Shown piece by piece: positions 1 through 11,700 of a stretch of 64,000 nucleotides of DNA. The DNA is from Verrucomicrobiaceae bacterium (GTDB taxonomy: Bacteria; Verrucomicrobiota; Verrucomicrobiia; Verrucomicrobiales; Akkermansiaceae), in the NCBI GenBank assembly GCA_027486655.1, contig JAIXOR010000072.1:62001-126000 (forward strand). Reading direction: 5' to 3'. The translations under genes were made by a program, and so were the position numbers. Each line of letters starts with the position of its first letter. Positions within the stretch are counted from its first letter, which is position 1. The notes beneath the pieces were generated by a model that searched no databases, was not told the DNA's origin, and saw only the letters and a list, made by a program, of their open reading frames with translations.

Positions 1-607
1 GGTGCTGGACGATCCGGCCGAGGTTCAGCTCGCCGAAGTAAAGAAGCACCGGAATGATCGAGAGTCCCAGCGAGATCTCGTAGGAGATCATCTGTGCGGT
101 GGAGCGCACACCGCCGATGAAGGGAAACTTCGAGTTCGACGACCAGCCCGCCAGCGTGATGCCGTAGACCGAGAGCGAAGAGACGGCGAAAACAAACAGC
201 GGACCGACATCGAGATCCGCAATGACCAGTTTTTCCGTGTGCCCGAAAATCGTGATCGGCGAACCGAAGGGCACCACACACACGGTGATCAGCGCCGGGA
301 TCACGGTCAGCGCGGGAGCCATCCAGTAAAACGCCGTGCGCACATGGGCCGGGGTGAAGTCCTCCTTGAGAAAGAGCTTCAGGCCGTCCGCCACCGGCTG
401 CACGAGTCCGAAGAAATGAAAGTCCTTCTTGAAGCCGAGCAGCGAGAGCGGAATGCCCACGCGGTTCGGACCCACGCGGTCCTGGATGACGGCGGAAAAG
501 CGGCGCTCGAAGTAAACCGAAACGGGAACGAGCGGCAGCACGACGACGAATGTCAGCGCGACGACCTTGACGAGGATGATGGCGAGCTGGATGAGGAGTT
601 CCGGCAT
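1..607 (-). CDS. nuoH: NADH-quinone oxidoreductase subunit H (5' part, runs off window)
   Basis: This is the proton-translocating membrane subunit that forms the quinone-binding chamber of respiratory complex I with NuoB and NuoD. About 202 N-terminal residues are present and the gene continues beyond base 1. Translating the minus strand from the ATG at 605-607 gives a hydrophobic first helix followed by the family hallmarks VYFERRFSAVIQDRVGPNR, ADGLKLFLKED, LAGWSSNSKFPFIGG and AQMISYE. These are the highly conserved loops of NuoH/ND1. It lies 32 nt downstream of nuoG on the same strand, so the two are probably cotranscribed. No strong Shine-Dalgarno sequence precedes the ATG. The identity is certain; only the 3' end is missing. 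Confidence 0.95.
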   Translation of the reverse strand, partial: MPELLIQLAIILVKVVALTFVVVLPLVPVSVYFERRFSAVIQDRVGPNRVGIPLSLLGFKKDFHFFGLVQPVADGLKLFLKEDFTPAHVRTAFYWMAPALTVIPALITVCVVPFGSPITIFGHTEKLVIADLDVGPLFVFAVSSLSVYGITLAGWSSNSKFPFIGGVRSTAQMISYEISLGLSIIPVLLYFGELNLGRIVQH

Positions 608-639
608 GGAGAGTCGGTGGTGAGAAATGGAATCAGCGG

Positions 640-2397
640 TCAGCCATTGATGCGTCCGGCGGCTTTGGCGGCTCTTTCATTGGCAAGCAGGGGAATCTGG
701 TGGCCGGTTTCGAGCAGCGGGACTCCCTGATGGCCGATCTTCGACAGGCTGAGGTCCGCCAAGGGGGCAATCGCGGAGGCCATCGCCTTGAAAATGTCTT
801 CGATCAGATGGGCCTCGTTGCGCTCGCCGCTCAGGGCGAGGATCAGGTCGCGGAGCACTTCCCAATCGTCGCGGACCTGGCCGGGCGGCTCGACCGCGCG
901 GTTGAGCCGCTGGAGGCGACCCGACAGGTTGACCATCGACCCCCGCTTTTCGGCGAAGGCGGCGGTGGGCAGCACCAGATGGGCGGCTTGGGCGGTCGGG
1001 TTGGCCAGCAGGTGGCTTTGGATGAGGCAATCGAGACCGGCGAGGTCCGAGGATTCGAATCCGGCATCGCTCAAAAGGTCCTCGCCCAGGGCGATGAGCA
1101 CCTTGATCCGTCCCGAGCGCACGTCCTCGCGGATGCCGTCCAGAGCGGCGAAGGGATCGTCGAGCCCCAGCACCAGCTTGGCTCCGGTGCTGTTCGGGTT
1201 GCGGTCCGCGGCGATGAGCAGCGCGTCCGGCTCGGCAAACCGCGGAACCAGTGACAAGCGCTGGGTGCCGATTTCAGCTGCCAGCGTACGGGTGAGGAAT
1301 AGCTCTTCGTTGGTCATCCGCCCGGAGGCGATGATGGCGATTTGATCCGCCGGGTGGGCTTTGATTGCTGCCGCGGCGGACTCGAAGGCTTCCTTCCAGG
1401 AGATCACCACGTGCTGGCCGCCCTCTTTCTTCATCGGCTCGGTGATCCGGCTCTCCCCGTCGATGTAGTGGAAATTCAAACGATGCGAATCCGGCATCCA
1501 GCAGGAGTTCACCTCGTCGTTCTGGCGCGGAGTGATCCGGTGAATCCGGTTCCCACGGGTCCAAACGGTGATGTTGGTGCCCGTGCCGCAGTTGACGTCG
1601 ATGGTCGGGGTTTCCTTCAGGAACCAGACGCGCATCTGGAAGCGGAAGTCATTGGATGTCAACGCACCCACCGGGCAAATGTCCGCGGTGTTGAGCGAGT
1701 AGTTGGAATCGAGAAGCCGGCCCGGGTGAACCGTCAGGGTGGTGTGTGTGCCCCGCTGGGTGAAACCAAGCACCGGATCTCCCGCCACCTCGTCCATGAA
1801 GCGGATGCAGCGGCTGCACATGATACAGCGCTCGTCGTCCAGGCGGATGCGCGGACCGATGTCCACGTTCTTCGGCTTTTTCACCTTCATGTCCACAAAG
1901 CGGGACACACCGCGGCCGTGTTCGACCGATTGCTCCTGGAGCCTGCACTCGCCGGCCTGATCGCAGATCGGGCAGTCCAGCGGGTGGTTGATCAAAAGGA
2001 ACTCCATCACCCCCTCTCGGCATTTCTCGACGAGTTCGCCCTGGGTGCGGATGCCCATGTTTTCGGAAACCGTGTTCGCACAGGCGATCACCGGACGCGG
2101 CATCCAGCCGATCGGCTCGTATCCCTGCTCGTCGCGCTGCGGCTCCTGTCCCGGCGCGGGGCGCGGTGGCATGCCCATCTGGACCAGGCACATCCGGCAG
2201 TTTCCCGGCGCGCTGAGCTTCGGGTGGTAGCAGTAGTGGGGGACGATCGTGCCCGTCTGCCGACAGGCCTCGATCATCCGGGTGCCCCTTGGGAACTGGT
2301 GCCAAACGCCGTCGATTTGCACGTTCACCATGCCTTTTGCGGCCGCAAGGTCTTTAGGCAGTGTCAGTTCCGCAGTCGCCGAAGTTGTGTCGCTCAT
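640..2397 (-). CDS. nuoG: NADH-quinone oxidoreductase subunit G (iron-sulfur subunit)
   Basis: This 585-residue peripheral-arm subunit of complex I passes electrons along Fe-S clusters. The N-terminal 2Fe-2S ligands are C56, C67, C70 and C106, with an unusually long Pro-rich loop between the third and fourth. H138, C142, C145 and C151 (HPLDCPICDQAGEC) form the His-ligated 4Fe-4S site. C191, C194 and C197 plus the later CPVGAL cysteine form a second 4Fe-4S site. The rest is a molybdopterin-oxidoreductase-like domain, with VNCGTGTNI where most NuoG have a DALGSNI-type sequence. It is shorter than the roughly 900-residue enterobacterial NuoG. It is the first complex I gene here; the next gene upstream is divergent, so nuoA-F are not contiguous on this side. 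Confidence 0.95.
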   Translation of the reverse strand: MSDTTSATAELTLPKDLAAAKGMVNVQIDGVWHQFPRGTRMIEACRQTGTIVPHYCYHPKLSAPGNCRMCLVQMGMPPRPAPGQEPQRDEQGYEPIGWMPRPVIACANTVSENMGIRTQGELVEKCREGVMEFLLINHPLDCPICDQAGECRLQEQSVEHGRGVSRFVDMKVKKPKNVDIGPRIRLDDERCIMCSRCIRFMDEVAGDPVLGFTQRGTHTTLTVHPGRLLDSNYSLNTADICPVGALTSNDFRFQMRVWFLKETPTIDVNCGTGTNITVWTRGNRIHRITPRQNDEVNSCWMPDSHRLNFHYIDGESRITEPMKKEGGQHVVISWKEAFESAAAAIKAHPADQIAIIASGRMTNEELFLTRTLAAEIGTQRLSLVPRFAEPDALLIAADRNPNSTGAKLVLGLDDPFAALDGIREDVRSGRIKVLIALGEDLLSDAGFESSDLAGLDCLIQSHLLANPTAQAAHLVLPTAAFAEKRGSMVNLSGRLQRLNRAVEPPGQVRDDWEVLRDLILALSGERNEAHLIEDIFKAMASAIAPLADLSLSKIGHQGVPLLETGHQIPLLANERAAKAAGRING

Positions 2398-2716
2398 GGC
2401 TGAAATGGAAAGCCGGACGGGGTGTGCAACGACGTCCGGCCGGGTCGCGCGGGACTATGTCGGCACGATTCGTACCCGGCAAGCGTGCTTTCCGAAAAAT
2501 TTCCGCCCCCGCCGACGGGGAAATCGATCGCCGCGTGCGGGAGCATTCGAAGCCGCCGGTCGCAATGGGGGCCCCACGACCGCGAAATTCAAAAAATGTT
2601 GAAAATATTCCAAAAAATCTTGAAGCGGTTAAGAATTCTTAATTATAAACCGCCCGCGAAGTTCCTGTTTGGTCGATTTTTGCCAAGGGCTTCGCGTCAT
2701 CCCACCCCCGAAGATC
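2398..2716. other. Divergent intergenic region between nuoG and the giant repeat protein
   Basis: This 319-bp spacer separates the minus-strand nuoG from the plus-strand giant gene, so it must carry promoters for both. Bases 2398-2575 are GC-rich and show nothing recognisable. Bases 2580-2655 are strikingly AT-rich for this genome and carry the promoter and palindrome listed separately. The plus-strand frame stays open upstream to a TTG at 2669, but the signal peptide begins at the ATG at 2717. I see no gene here. Confidence 0.6.
2620..2653 (+). promoter_or_regulatory. Candidate sigma70-type promoter with palindromic spacer
   Basis: TTGAAG (2620-2625) and TATAAA (2644-2649) are separated by 18 bp, a plausible -35/-10 pair for the giant gene starting at 2717. 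The spacer contains the perfect 14-bp palindrome TTAAGAATTCTTAA (2629-2642). An outer inverted pair, GCGGTT (2625-2630) and AACCGC (2648-2653), encloses it. A protein bound to the palindrome would cover the promoter, so this could be an operator. This is inferred from sequence pattern alone. Confidence 0.45.
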
Positions 2717-5700
2717 ATGAATGTTCCAATGTCCCGTTGGTTCCTGACCGTGTTGTGCGGTCTGGTGATGTCGTTGGCTGCCCGCGCGGCCAACCCGCCG
2801 CCGACGCAGCTCTTCTACGTGCCGTTTCCGGAGGATCAGCAACTCCAGGCCTTTGATGCCATCAACACCACGGCGAACGATCCGATCACGGTGTTTGTCA
2901 CCTTCTCGGCGGCTACGGACGGGACGGTGATTTATTACGACCACTGGGAGGATGGCTATGAACGGGACATCACCAACCCCACTCAATCCACGACTCTGAT
3001 TTTCGGAGACGGAAATCCTGCAAACGGCTATCCGCCTGGAAATGCCGCGGACAATATTCCTGCGGGCACGGTTTTCAGCCTGCGGAACTTCGTCAACACC
3101 ACGACGCTCCAATCCGTCATCGATTACGATGCCAGGGACAAGATCGCCTCTTACAAGCCGATCTCGCTGACCAAAACCAGTTTCCCGGACGGCACGGACA
3201 CCTTGCTCGCAGGCTGCGTGGAAGTCTTCGAGCGCGGATTGTGGGGAACAGAATACCGTTCGCCGGTCGGCGTGGATATGCCCACCTCCACCCCGGCAAG
3301 CCCGCTGACCAATGATGAGAACCTCTTCAGCTACGTCGCGCTTTCCATCTCGGCGGGCACGGGTGGAGCGAGCGTGCAGATCGACAAGGACAACAACGGT
3401 TCCTTCGAGGAAACCGTGGTCTTGGCCGAAGGCGAGAGCATCTTGAGGGATGCGGTGAATACCGGTGGAAGGGTGCTTTCCAACCGCCCGGTGCAGGTCG
3501 TGCTTTTCACCGGCACGGTCGGGTCGAGCTATGCGAGCCGCGACACCAACCTGCTTCCAGTCAATCGCTGGAGTTCGGATTACTTCTCTCCGGTCAGCAC
3601 GCCGACAGGAAACGGCACGGTGACTTTCCTCTACAACCCGGGCACTTCGGCCATCACGGTCAACTGCGCATACCGGAACAGCGCCACCACCTACTCCACG
3701 TCGACGGTCACCGTCCCGGCAGGCGGAAACGCGAAGTTTACCCACACTCCGGCGGTCTCCGGTTCGCACTATGGTGCCTATCGATTCTACACCACAGGGG
3801 GCACACCACCGACGTTCTATGCCATCAGCACGGTGGACTCCGACGAGACTACTGCAGGCAACAACCAGAACTGGGATGGTGGCTTCACCCTCGTCGGCAG
3901 GCCTTCTCTCACCACCCAGGTCCTCCTCAGTCTCGGTATTGGCCGCGATCCGTATTCCTCCGTGAGCCCCGGGCAAAACGGCAACCCGCTGTGGATCTGC
4001 ACGGTCGGCAACGGCAACACGGCGGCCACGGTTTACGTGGACTACAATGGTGACAACGCGGGTGCCTTCACCGATCCCAATGGCAACCGCTACGACGAGG
4101 CCCTGTCGCTTCTTGAGCTGGAACAACGCAAACTCTTCGACCCCGACGGCGACCAAAGCGGCATGCTGGTTTATTCGCTCAATTCGAGTGTGAAGATTGC
4201 CGCCGCCTGGGCCCAGGATCCTACGATTGCGAGTGTCGCCCAGCCCGGCCTCGACGTTGCGTCTCTGGTGCCGCCACTCCGAGAAGGGGAGGGGGGCAAG
4301 CGGTCGAACCTGCTCGCGGATACGGATGCCGACGGATTTGTGAGCGCCGGCGACACCCTGGAATACGACATCCGCGGCGTGAACAGCGCCCGGGCCTCCA
4401 TTCCGGGGCCCTTCGCCGTGACGGATACTTTGCCGACGGACGTCACCTATGTTCCGGGCTCCACGCGTTACCGTTTCAGTGTGAACGGTTCCTGGCAGGC
4501 ATGGACCACGATCCCCGACAACGGTACTGGCACGCCGTTTCCTCTGGATGGCACCGGTTTCTCCGTGCCGGGCAGCCTCGGGATGGGGCAGCAACTTCAG
4601 GTGACCTTCAACGCGGTCATCGATAACTACGCGGACCTCTCCACCTCCTCGATCCGGAATACGGGATCGGTCGAAATCTCACCTTACGGTCTTCTGTTGC
4701 CAGTCGAGTGGACGGATCCGATCTACGGCAGCATCGGCAACAGGATCTGGATCGATACCGATGGCGACGGCGTCCAGGACGTCGGTGAGGCAGGCCTCCC
4801 CAACATTGATGTGTTCATCGATGCGAACAACAACGGCATCTGGGACAGCGGCGAAATCAAAGATACCACCGATTCCAACGGAGACTATCTTCTCGCCGGC
4901 TTGCTCGCGGGAACCTACACCGTTCGCGTCGATCCCACGGACATCGCGGCGGCGAATGTCGGCTACGGGCCGACCTATGACCTTGATGGATTGACCACGA
5001 CCAACGTCGCCAGCGTCGTTCTCGCTTCCGCCCAGGATCGCGTGGATGCGGACTTCGGATATCGGATCGGCGCCAGCGTCGGCGATCGCGTCTGGCTGGA
5101 TCGGGATGCGGATGGGGTGCAGGAAAATGGCGAGCCCGGGATCAACGGCGTCCGGGTTTACATCGATGTGGACAACGACAATCTCTACGACGCAGGTGAG
5201 CCGAACACGATCACTTCGGGCGATGGAGTCTATTACATCGGCAACCTCAACCCGGGAACCTGGGCGGTCCGCGTCGATACCACCACTTTGCCAGCCGGAG
5301 TCGCCCCGACCTTCGATGCCACAGGCGCGTTTGATCACGAGTCATCCGTCACGTTGCTCGCCGCCGAGCACCGAGGCGATCAGGACTTTGGTTACCGGGG
5401 TTCGCTCTCTCTTGGCGATCTGGTCTGGGAGGATCTGGATGCCAATGGAGCCAGGGTCACCTACAACGTCATTAACGGCCGCATCGACATCAATAACTCG
5501 GCAGCGACGGACAACAACGACGATGGGACCCTTGCTGGCTTTAATATCATCAACGGATACATCGACATCAACGGCAACGGTTCCATTGGCACAACGGACG
5601 ATGGCACGTTTCAAGGATTTACCGTCATCGATGGCGGACTGGATGTGGTCGTTTCCGGCGTCATCGACGGTTCGGACGATCTCACGGCCGGTGTGGCCAA

Positions 5701-8700
5701 TGAAGGACCGCTTGCCAACGTGCGGGTATACATCGACTGGAACGGCAACGGCAGCTTCGACGCCATTGAGCCGTCGGCGACCACCAATGCCTTTGGATTC
5801 TATTCCATCACCAATCTATATGCCGGAACCTGGACGGTGAGAGTCGATACCACGACGCTGCCTGCCAGTTATGTGCAGACCTACGATCTGACCTCGCCGT
5901 TCACGGACCATTCCGCCACGGTGGTGCTCTCGGCATCGCGCACCGATGTGGACTTCGGATACAGGAATGATGCGACCCTCGGCGATCTGGTCTGGAACGA
6001 CCGGGATGGCGACGGTGTCCGAGATGCGGGCGAGCCTGGCATTGAAGGAGTTCTTGTGTTCATCGATGCCGATGCGGACGGGATCTTCGACCAGGCGACG
6101 GAGCGTTACGACATCACGGATGTGAACGGAGCCTACCTCATCGAAAACCTTGCCGGCGGCACCTACAATGTCCGTGTCGAGATCAGCACCCTTCCCCAGG
6201 GAGCCACCCAGACCTTTGACCTCGATGGAATCACGACCGCGAACGTCGCGTCACGAACCCTCGCCACCAGTGAGACGGCCACCAACGTCGACTTCGGTTA
6301 CCGGTCCACAGCGTCATTCGGCGACTTCGTGTGGAACGATGCGGATGCGGATGGAGTCCAGGACGTGGGTGAGGCCGGAATCAACGGCGTTCGGGTTTAT
6401 GCGGACATCAATGGCAACGGTGTGTTCGACAGTGCGACCGAGCCTTCCGCCGTGACCAATACCTCCGGTGCTTACTCCATCACCAACCTCATGCCCGGCA
6501 ACTTCACGGCGCGGGTGGACACCTCCACCTTGCCAGCGGGATTTGTGCAAACCTATGATCTGGTGGACGCACTGGATCATTCGGCGACATTCTTCGTCAG
6601 CGCCGCGCAAACGAGAACCGATGTGGACTTCGGCTACACCTCGCGTGTCACGATCGGTGACTTTGTGTGGAACGACGTCGATGCCGATGGCGTTCAGGAT
6701 GTGGGCGAGTCTGGCATTCAGGGAGTCACGGTCACGCTTTTCAACTCGACCAACGACACGGTGGTGGCGACCACCACCACGGGACCGGCAGGTGCTTACT
6801 CGTTCACCGACGTCATGCCGGGTTCGTATTATGTGCTTTTTGATACTCCGGCCGGTTATGCAAGGACCCTTGCGGATCAAGGCGCGGATGGTTTGGACAG
6901 CGATGTCTCGGTCACCACTGGACGCAGCCCGGTCTTCACAATGACCGGCGGCCAGACCAACAACACGATCGACGCCGGTTTCTATCAACCGGCTTCGCTG
7001 GGTGATTTCGTCTGGAATGATGTGGATGCCGATGGTCAGCAGGATGTGGGTGAAACCGGTCTCAATGGCGTGACCGTCACGCTTTTCCGTCCCGGCTTCG
7101 GCGCGGACGGCATCGCGGGCAATGCGGACGACGCACTCGCCGTGACCAGCACCACAACCGCCGGTGGGGGAGCTTACAGCTTTACCAACCTTCGTCCCGG
7201 CACCTATCAGGTGAACTTCGGGACGCTTTCCGGATACTCCCGCACCCTTGCCGATCAAGGCGCGGATGCGTCCGACTCCGATGCCAATGCAGGAACGGGT
7301 CAAACCGCCAACATCGTTCTTTCTCCAGGGGCTTCCACGACCACGGTCGATGCGGGATATTTCCAGCCGGCTTCGATCAGCGATTTCGTTTGGAACGATG
7401 CCAACGCCAACGGCCAGCAGGACGGTGGTGAAACCGGCCTCAATGGCGTGACCGTCACCTTGTTCCGCCCGGGCTTCGGCGCGGATGGCATCGCGGGAAA
7501 TGCCGATGATGCCCTCGCCGTGACCAGCACCACGACAGCCGGTGGCGGAGCCTACAGCTTCACCAATCTCCGCCCTGGAACCTATCAGGTGAACTTCGGA
7601 ACGCTCGCCGGATATGCCCGCACTCTCGCCGATCAAGGTGCGGATGCCTCCGACTCCGATGCCAATGCGGGAACCGGTCAAACCGCGAACATCGTTCTTT
7701 CTCCAGGAACCGCCAACACCACGACCGACGCCGGCTACTATTTGCCAGCATCGCTTGGGGATTTCGTCTGGAACGATGCCAACGCCAACGGCCAGCAGGA
7801 CGGTGGTGAAACCGGCCTCAATGGCGTGACTGTCACCTTGTTCCGACCGGGCTTCGGCGCGGATGGCATCGCAGGAAATGCCGATGATGCACTCGCCGTG
7901 ACCAGCACCACGACTTCGGGTGGGGGAGCCTACAGCTTCACCAACCTCCGTCCCGGCACCTATCAGGTGAACTTCGGAACGCTCGCCGGATATGCCCGCA
8001 CCCTCGCCGATCAAGGTGCGGATGCGTCCGACTCCGATGCGAATGCGGGAACCGGTCAAACCGCGAACATCGTTCTTTCTCCAGGAACCGCCAACACCAG
8101 CACCGACGCCGGTTACTACTTGCCCGCATCGCTTGGAGATTTTGTCTGGAACGATGCCAACGCCAACGGCCAGCAGGACGGTGGTGAAACCGGCCTGAAT
8201 GGCGTGACCGTCACCTTGTTCCGCCCGGGCTTCGGCGCGGATGGTATCGCGGGAAATGCGGACGACGCACTCGCCGTGACCAGCACCACGACCGCCGGTG
8301 GCGGAGCTTACAGTTTCACCAACCTTCGTCCCGGCACCTATCAGGTGAACTTCGGAACGCTCGCCGGATATGCCCGCACTCTCGCCGATCAAGGTGCGGA
8401 TGCGTCCGACTCCGATGCGAATGCGGGAACCGGTCAAACCGGGAACATCGTCCTTGCCGCCGGTGCCTCCAACACCAGCACCGACGCCGGCTACCATCTG
8501 CCAGCCTCGCTGGGTGACTTCGTCTGGAACGATGCCAATGCCAATGGTCAGCAGGATGGAGGCGAGACCGGTCTGGATGGAGTAACCGTCACTTTGTTCC
8601 GGCCGGGTTTCGGTGCCGATGGCATCGCGGGTAATGCCGATGACGCCCTCGCCGTGGCGACCACCCCGACCGCGGGTGGCGGAGCTTACAGCTTCACCAA

Positions 8701-11700
8701 TCTCCGCCCTGGAACCTATCAGGTGAACTTCGGCACGCTCGCTGGATATGCCCGCACCCTTGCCGATCAAGGTGCGGAAGCATCCGACTCCGATGCGAAT
8801 GCAGGAACGGGTCAAACCGCCAACATCGTCCTTGCGGCAGGAGCCTCCGATATCACTGCGGACGCGGGTTACTATCAGCCAGCTTCTCTTGGCGATTTCG
8901 TCTGGAACGATACCAACGCGAATGGCCAGCAGGATGGCGGCGAGACTGGACTCGATGGAGTGACCGTCACCCTGTTCCGCCCAGGCTTTGGAGCGGACGG
9001 CATTGCGGGCAACTCGGATGATGCACTCGCCGTGGCGACCACCAGCACAGCAGGCGGCGGAGCCTACAGTTTCGGTAACCTTCGTCCCGGCACCTATCAG
9101 GTGAACTTCGGAACGCTCGCCGGATATGCTCGCACCCTCGCCGATCAAGGTGCGGATGCGTCCGACTCCGATGCGAATGCAGGAACGGGTCAAACCGCCA
9201 ACATCGTCCTCGCTGCCGGTGCCTCCAACACCACCGCGGACGCCGGCTACTATCAGCCCGCCTCTCTGGGGGATTTCGTCTGGAATGACCTCAATGCAAA
9301 CGGCCAGCAAAACGTTGGCGAGCCCGGTATCGACGGGGTGAGCGTGGCTCTTTACCGCCCTGGCTTCGGCGCGGATGGTATTTCCGGAAACTCCGACGAT
9401 GCCTTGCCTGTTGCGTCGACCACCACGGCAGGGGGAGGGGCTTATTCATTCTCGAACCTGCGTCCCGGCACCTATCAGGTCGCTTTCGGAACCTATTCGG
9501 GCTATACCCGGACTCTGGTCAATCAGGGGACGGACTCCTTGGACTCGGATGCGGATCCTGTCACCGGCTTGACCTCCACCTTCGCACTTGCTGCGGGGCA
9601 ATCGGACACATCGGTTGATGCCGGTTTCTATCAGCCTGGCATCGTGACCGGACATCTTTACATCGATACCAACGGAGACGGCAACCAGGATCCCGGTGAG
9701 CCGGATCTTGCCAACGTGGATGTGATCATTACCGACGTCAACGGAGCCACGCAGACCGTCCCAACCAATTCGTCTGGAAACTGGACCGCCACGGTGCCTC
9801 CGGGGGCCACCTCGGCCGATGTCGATGGCTCTGATCCGCAGTATCCCACGGGCTACACCCAGACGGAGGGTGACGATCCGACGGTCGTCACCGCGGTTTC
9901 GGGCAGCACCGTAAGTGCGGGGAATGACGGCTATTTCCTGCCTGGATCCATCAGCGGTTCGGTTTTTGCGGACACGGACGGAGATGGCGATGGTGACGCC
10001 CCGCTTCAGTCTGTTTTGCTACGCCTGTTGGACAGCGCCGGAAGCCCGGTGCTGAACACACTCGGCCAGCCGGTCACCACGCTCACCCTCGCCGACGGTT
10101 CCTACCTTTTCCCGAATCTGCCGCCAGCGGACTACTGCGTCGCCCAGGATCAGCCCTCGGGTTACAACAGCGTCTCCGATACGGACGGGCCGAACGACAA
10201 TGTGATTGGAAACGTCACTCCGATCAGCGTCTCCGCGGGTTCCAACAACGGCGGCAATGACTTCATCGAGGTCGAGCTTGGCTCCATCAGTGGTTACGTC
10301 CGCACCGACGACGATAACGATGGGGACGGCGACACCGGACTCGGCGGTGTCTTGCTGAGCCTGCTCGATGGCTCCGGAAACCCGGTGCTCGACGGCCTCG
10401 GCGCGCCCATCCAGGTCTCCACAAACGGATCCGGATTCTATCAGTTCACACTCGTGCCTCCCGGTTCCTACCGTGTCTCCCAGACCCAACCTTCCGGTTA
10501 TGCGAGCGTCTCTGACGTCGATGGAGCGAACAACAATCTCATCGGTGATGAGACGCCCATCGTCATCACTCCAGGGCTTGACGTGACCAACCGCGATTTT
10601 GTCGAAGTCCAGTATGGATCGATCAGCGGTCGGGTCTTCAAGGATACCAATGACGATGGCACGGGCGATACCGTATTCCCGGGCGTCACCGTCACATTGT
10701 TGGACGGTTCCGGCAATCCCATCGACGGCGATCCGAATACCGCGGGCACCCAACCCGTGACCCGCATCACCGGGGTGGATGGCTCCTATTTCTTCGATGA
10801 TCTCCTCCCCGGCACCTATCGGGTTTCCGAAACCCAGCCCTCGGGCTATGGCAGCGTGTCCGACGTGGATGGCGGGGATCCGGATCTGATCGGCTCTCCC
10901 ACGCCCATCACCCTGAATCCCGGGGATGAAATCATCGAGCGTGATTTCGTCGAGATCGAGCTTGGTTCCATCAGCGGCTATGTCTTCGTCGGTTCCACCC
11001 CGCTCGGTGGGGTGACGCTCACGCTTCTGGATGAAAACGGCGATCCGGTGGATGGAAACCCGAACAGCCCGGGCGTGCAGCCGATCACCACGGTCACCAG
11101 CGGCACCGGATTCTATCAGTTCACCGGTGTGAGGCCCGGCGTCTATCAGGTCGGTCAGACCCAGCCTTTCGGATACGACAGCTTCGGCGACATCGATGGC
11201 GGGGACATCAACATCATCGGCGACGTCACGCCCATCGAACTCTCGCCCGGCGAGGCCAGCGAGGACAACAACTTCGTCGAGACGCTCGATACCTGCCCGG
11301 ACGATTGGGCGCACTGGAAGTTCCTGCATCCTTCCGAGACGCCTGCCGGCAATCCGGATCAGGACGCCTATGACAACTTCGCCGAGTTTGCCTTCGCCAT
11401 GCCTTACGACAATGGCAGCGGCAGCACCTGGCTGGGCAACACCGCGTGGATCATCCGCCCGTCCACCGTGGCACCGGGCACCCTCGAGGGCGTCTTCGTC
11501 CGCCACAAGGGCGCGCCGACCAATGTCACCTACACCCTGCAATACGCCGCCACACCCGGAAGCCCGACGGTCTGGCAGTCCATCATCCTCACTCCGGCGA
11601 TGTTCAGCACGGTGGACAACGGAGACTGCACGGAAACCGTCACCATCCACGACCTCGAAACCCTGACCGGCCTCACCGGCGGCAAGGGCGTGGTCCGCAT

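Noticed and set aside
2-730. 242-residue plus-strand frame at the left edge
   Set aside because: It is antisense to nuoH, whose translation matches conserved complex I motifs; the plus frame is a low-complexity charged sequence.
2639-4594. 651-residue minus-strand open frame
   Set aside because: It is antisense to the N-terminus of the giant gene and covers its promoter; the giant gene is supported by its signal peptide and domain content.
6314-9310. 998-residue open frame on the minus strand inside the repeat array
   Set aside because: It is a shadow of the repeated coding sequence: the tandem units and codon bias keep the opposite frame open. Its translation is repetitive without recognisable domains.
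7004-9649. CRISPR-like periodic repeats
   Set aside because: The period is 378 bp, in frame, with no short direct repeats and spacers; it is a coding tandem array.
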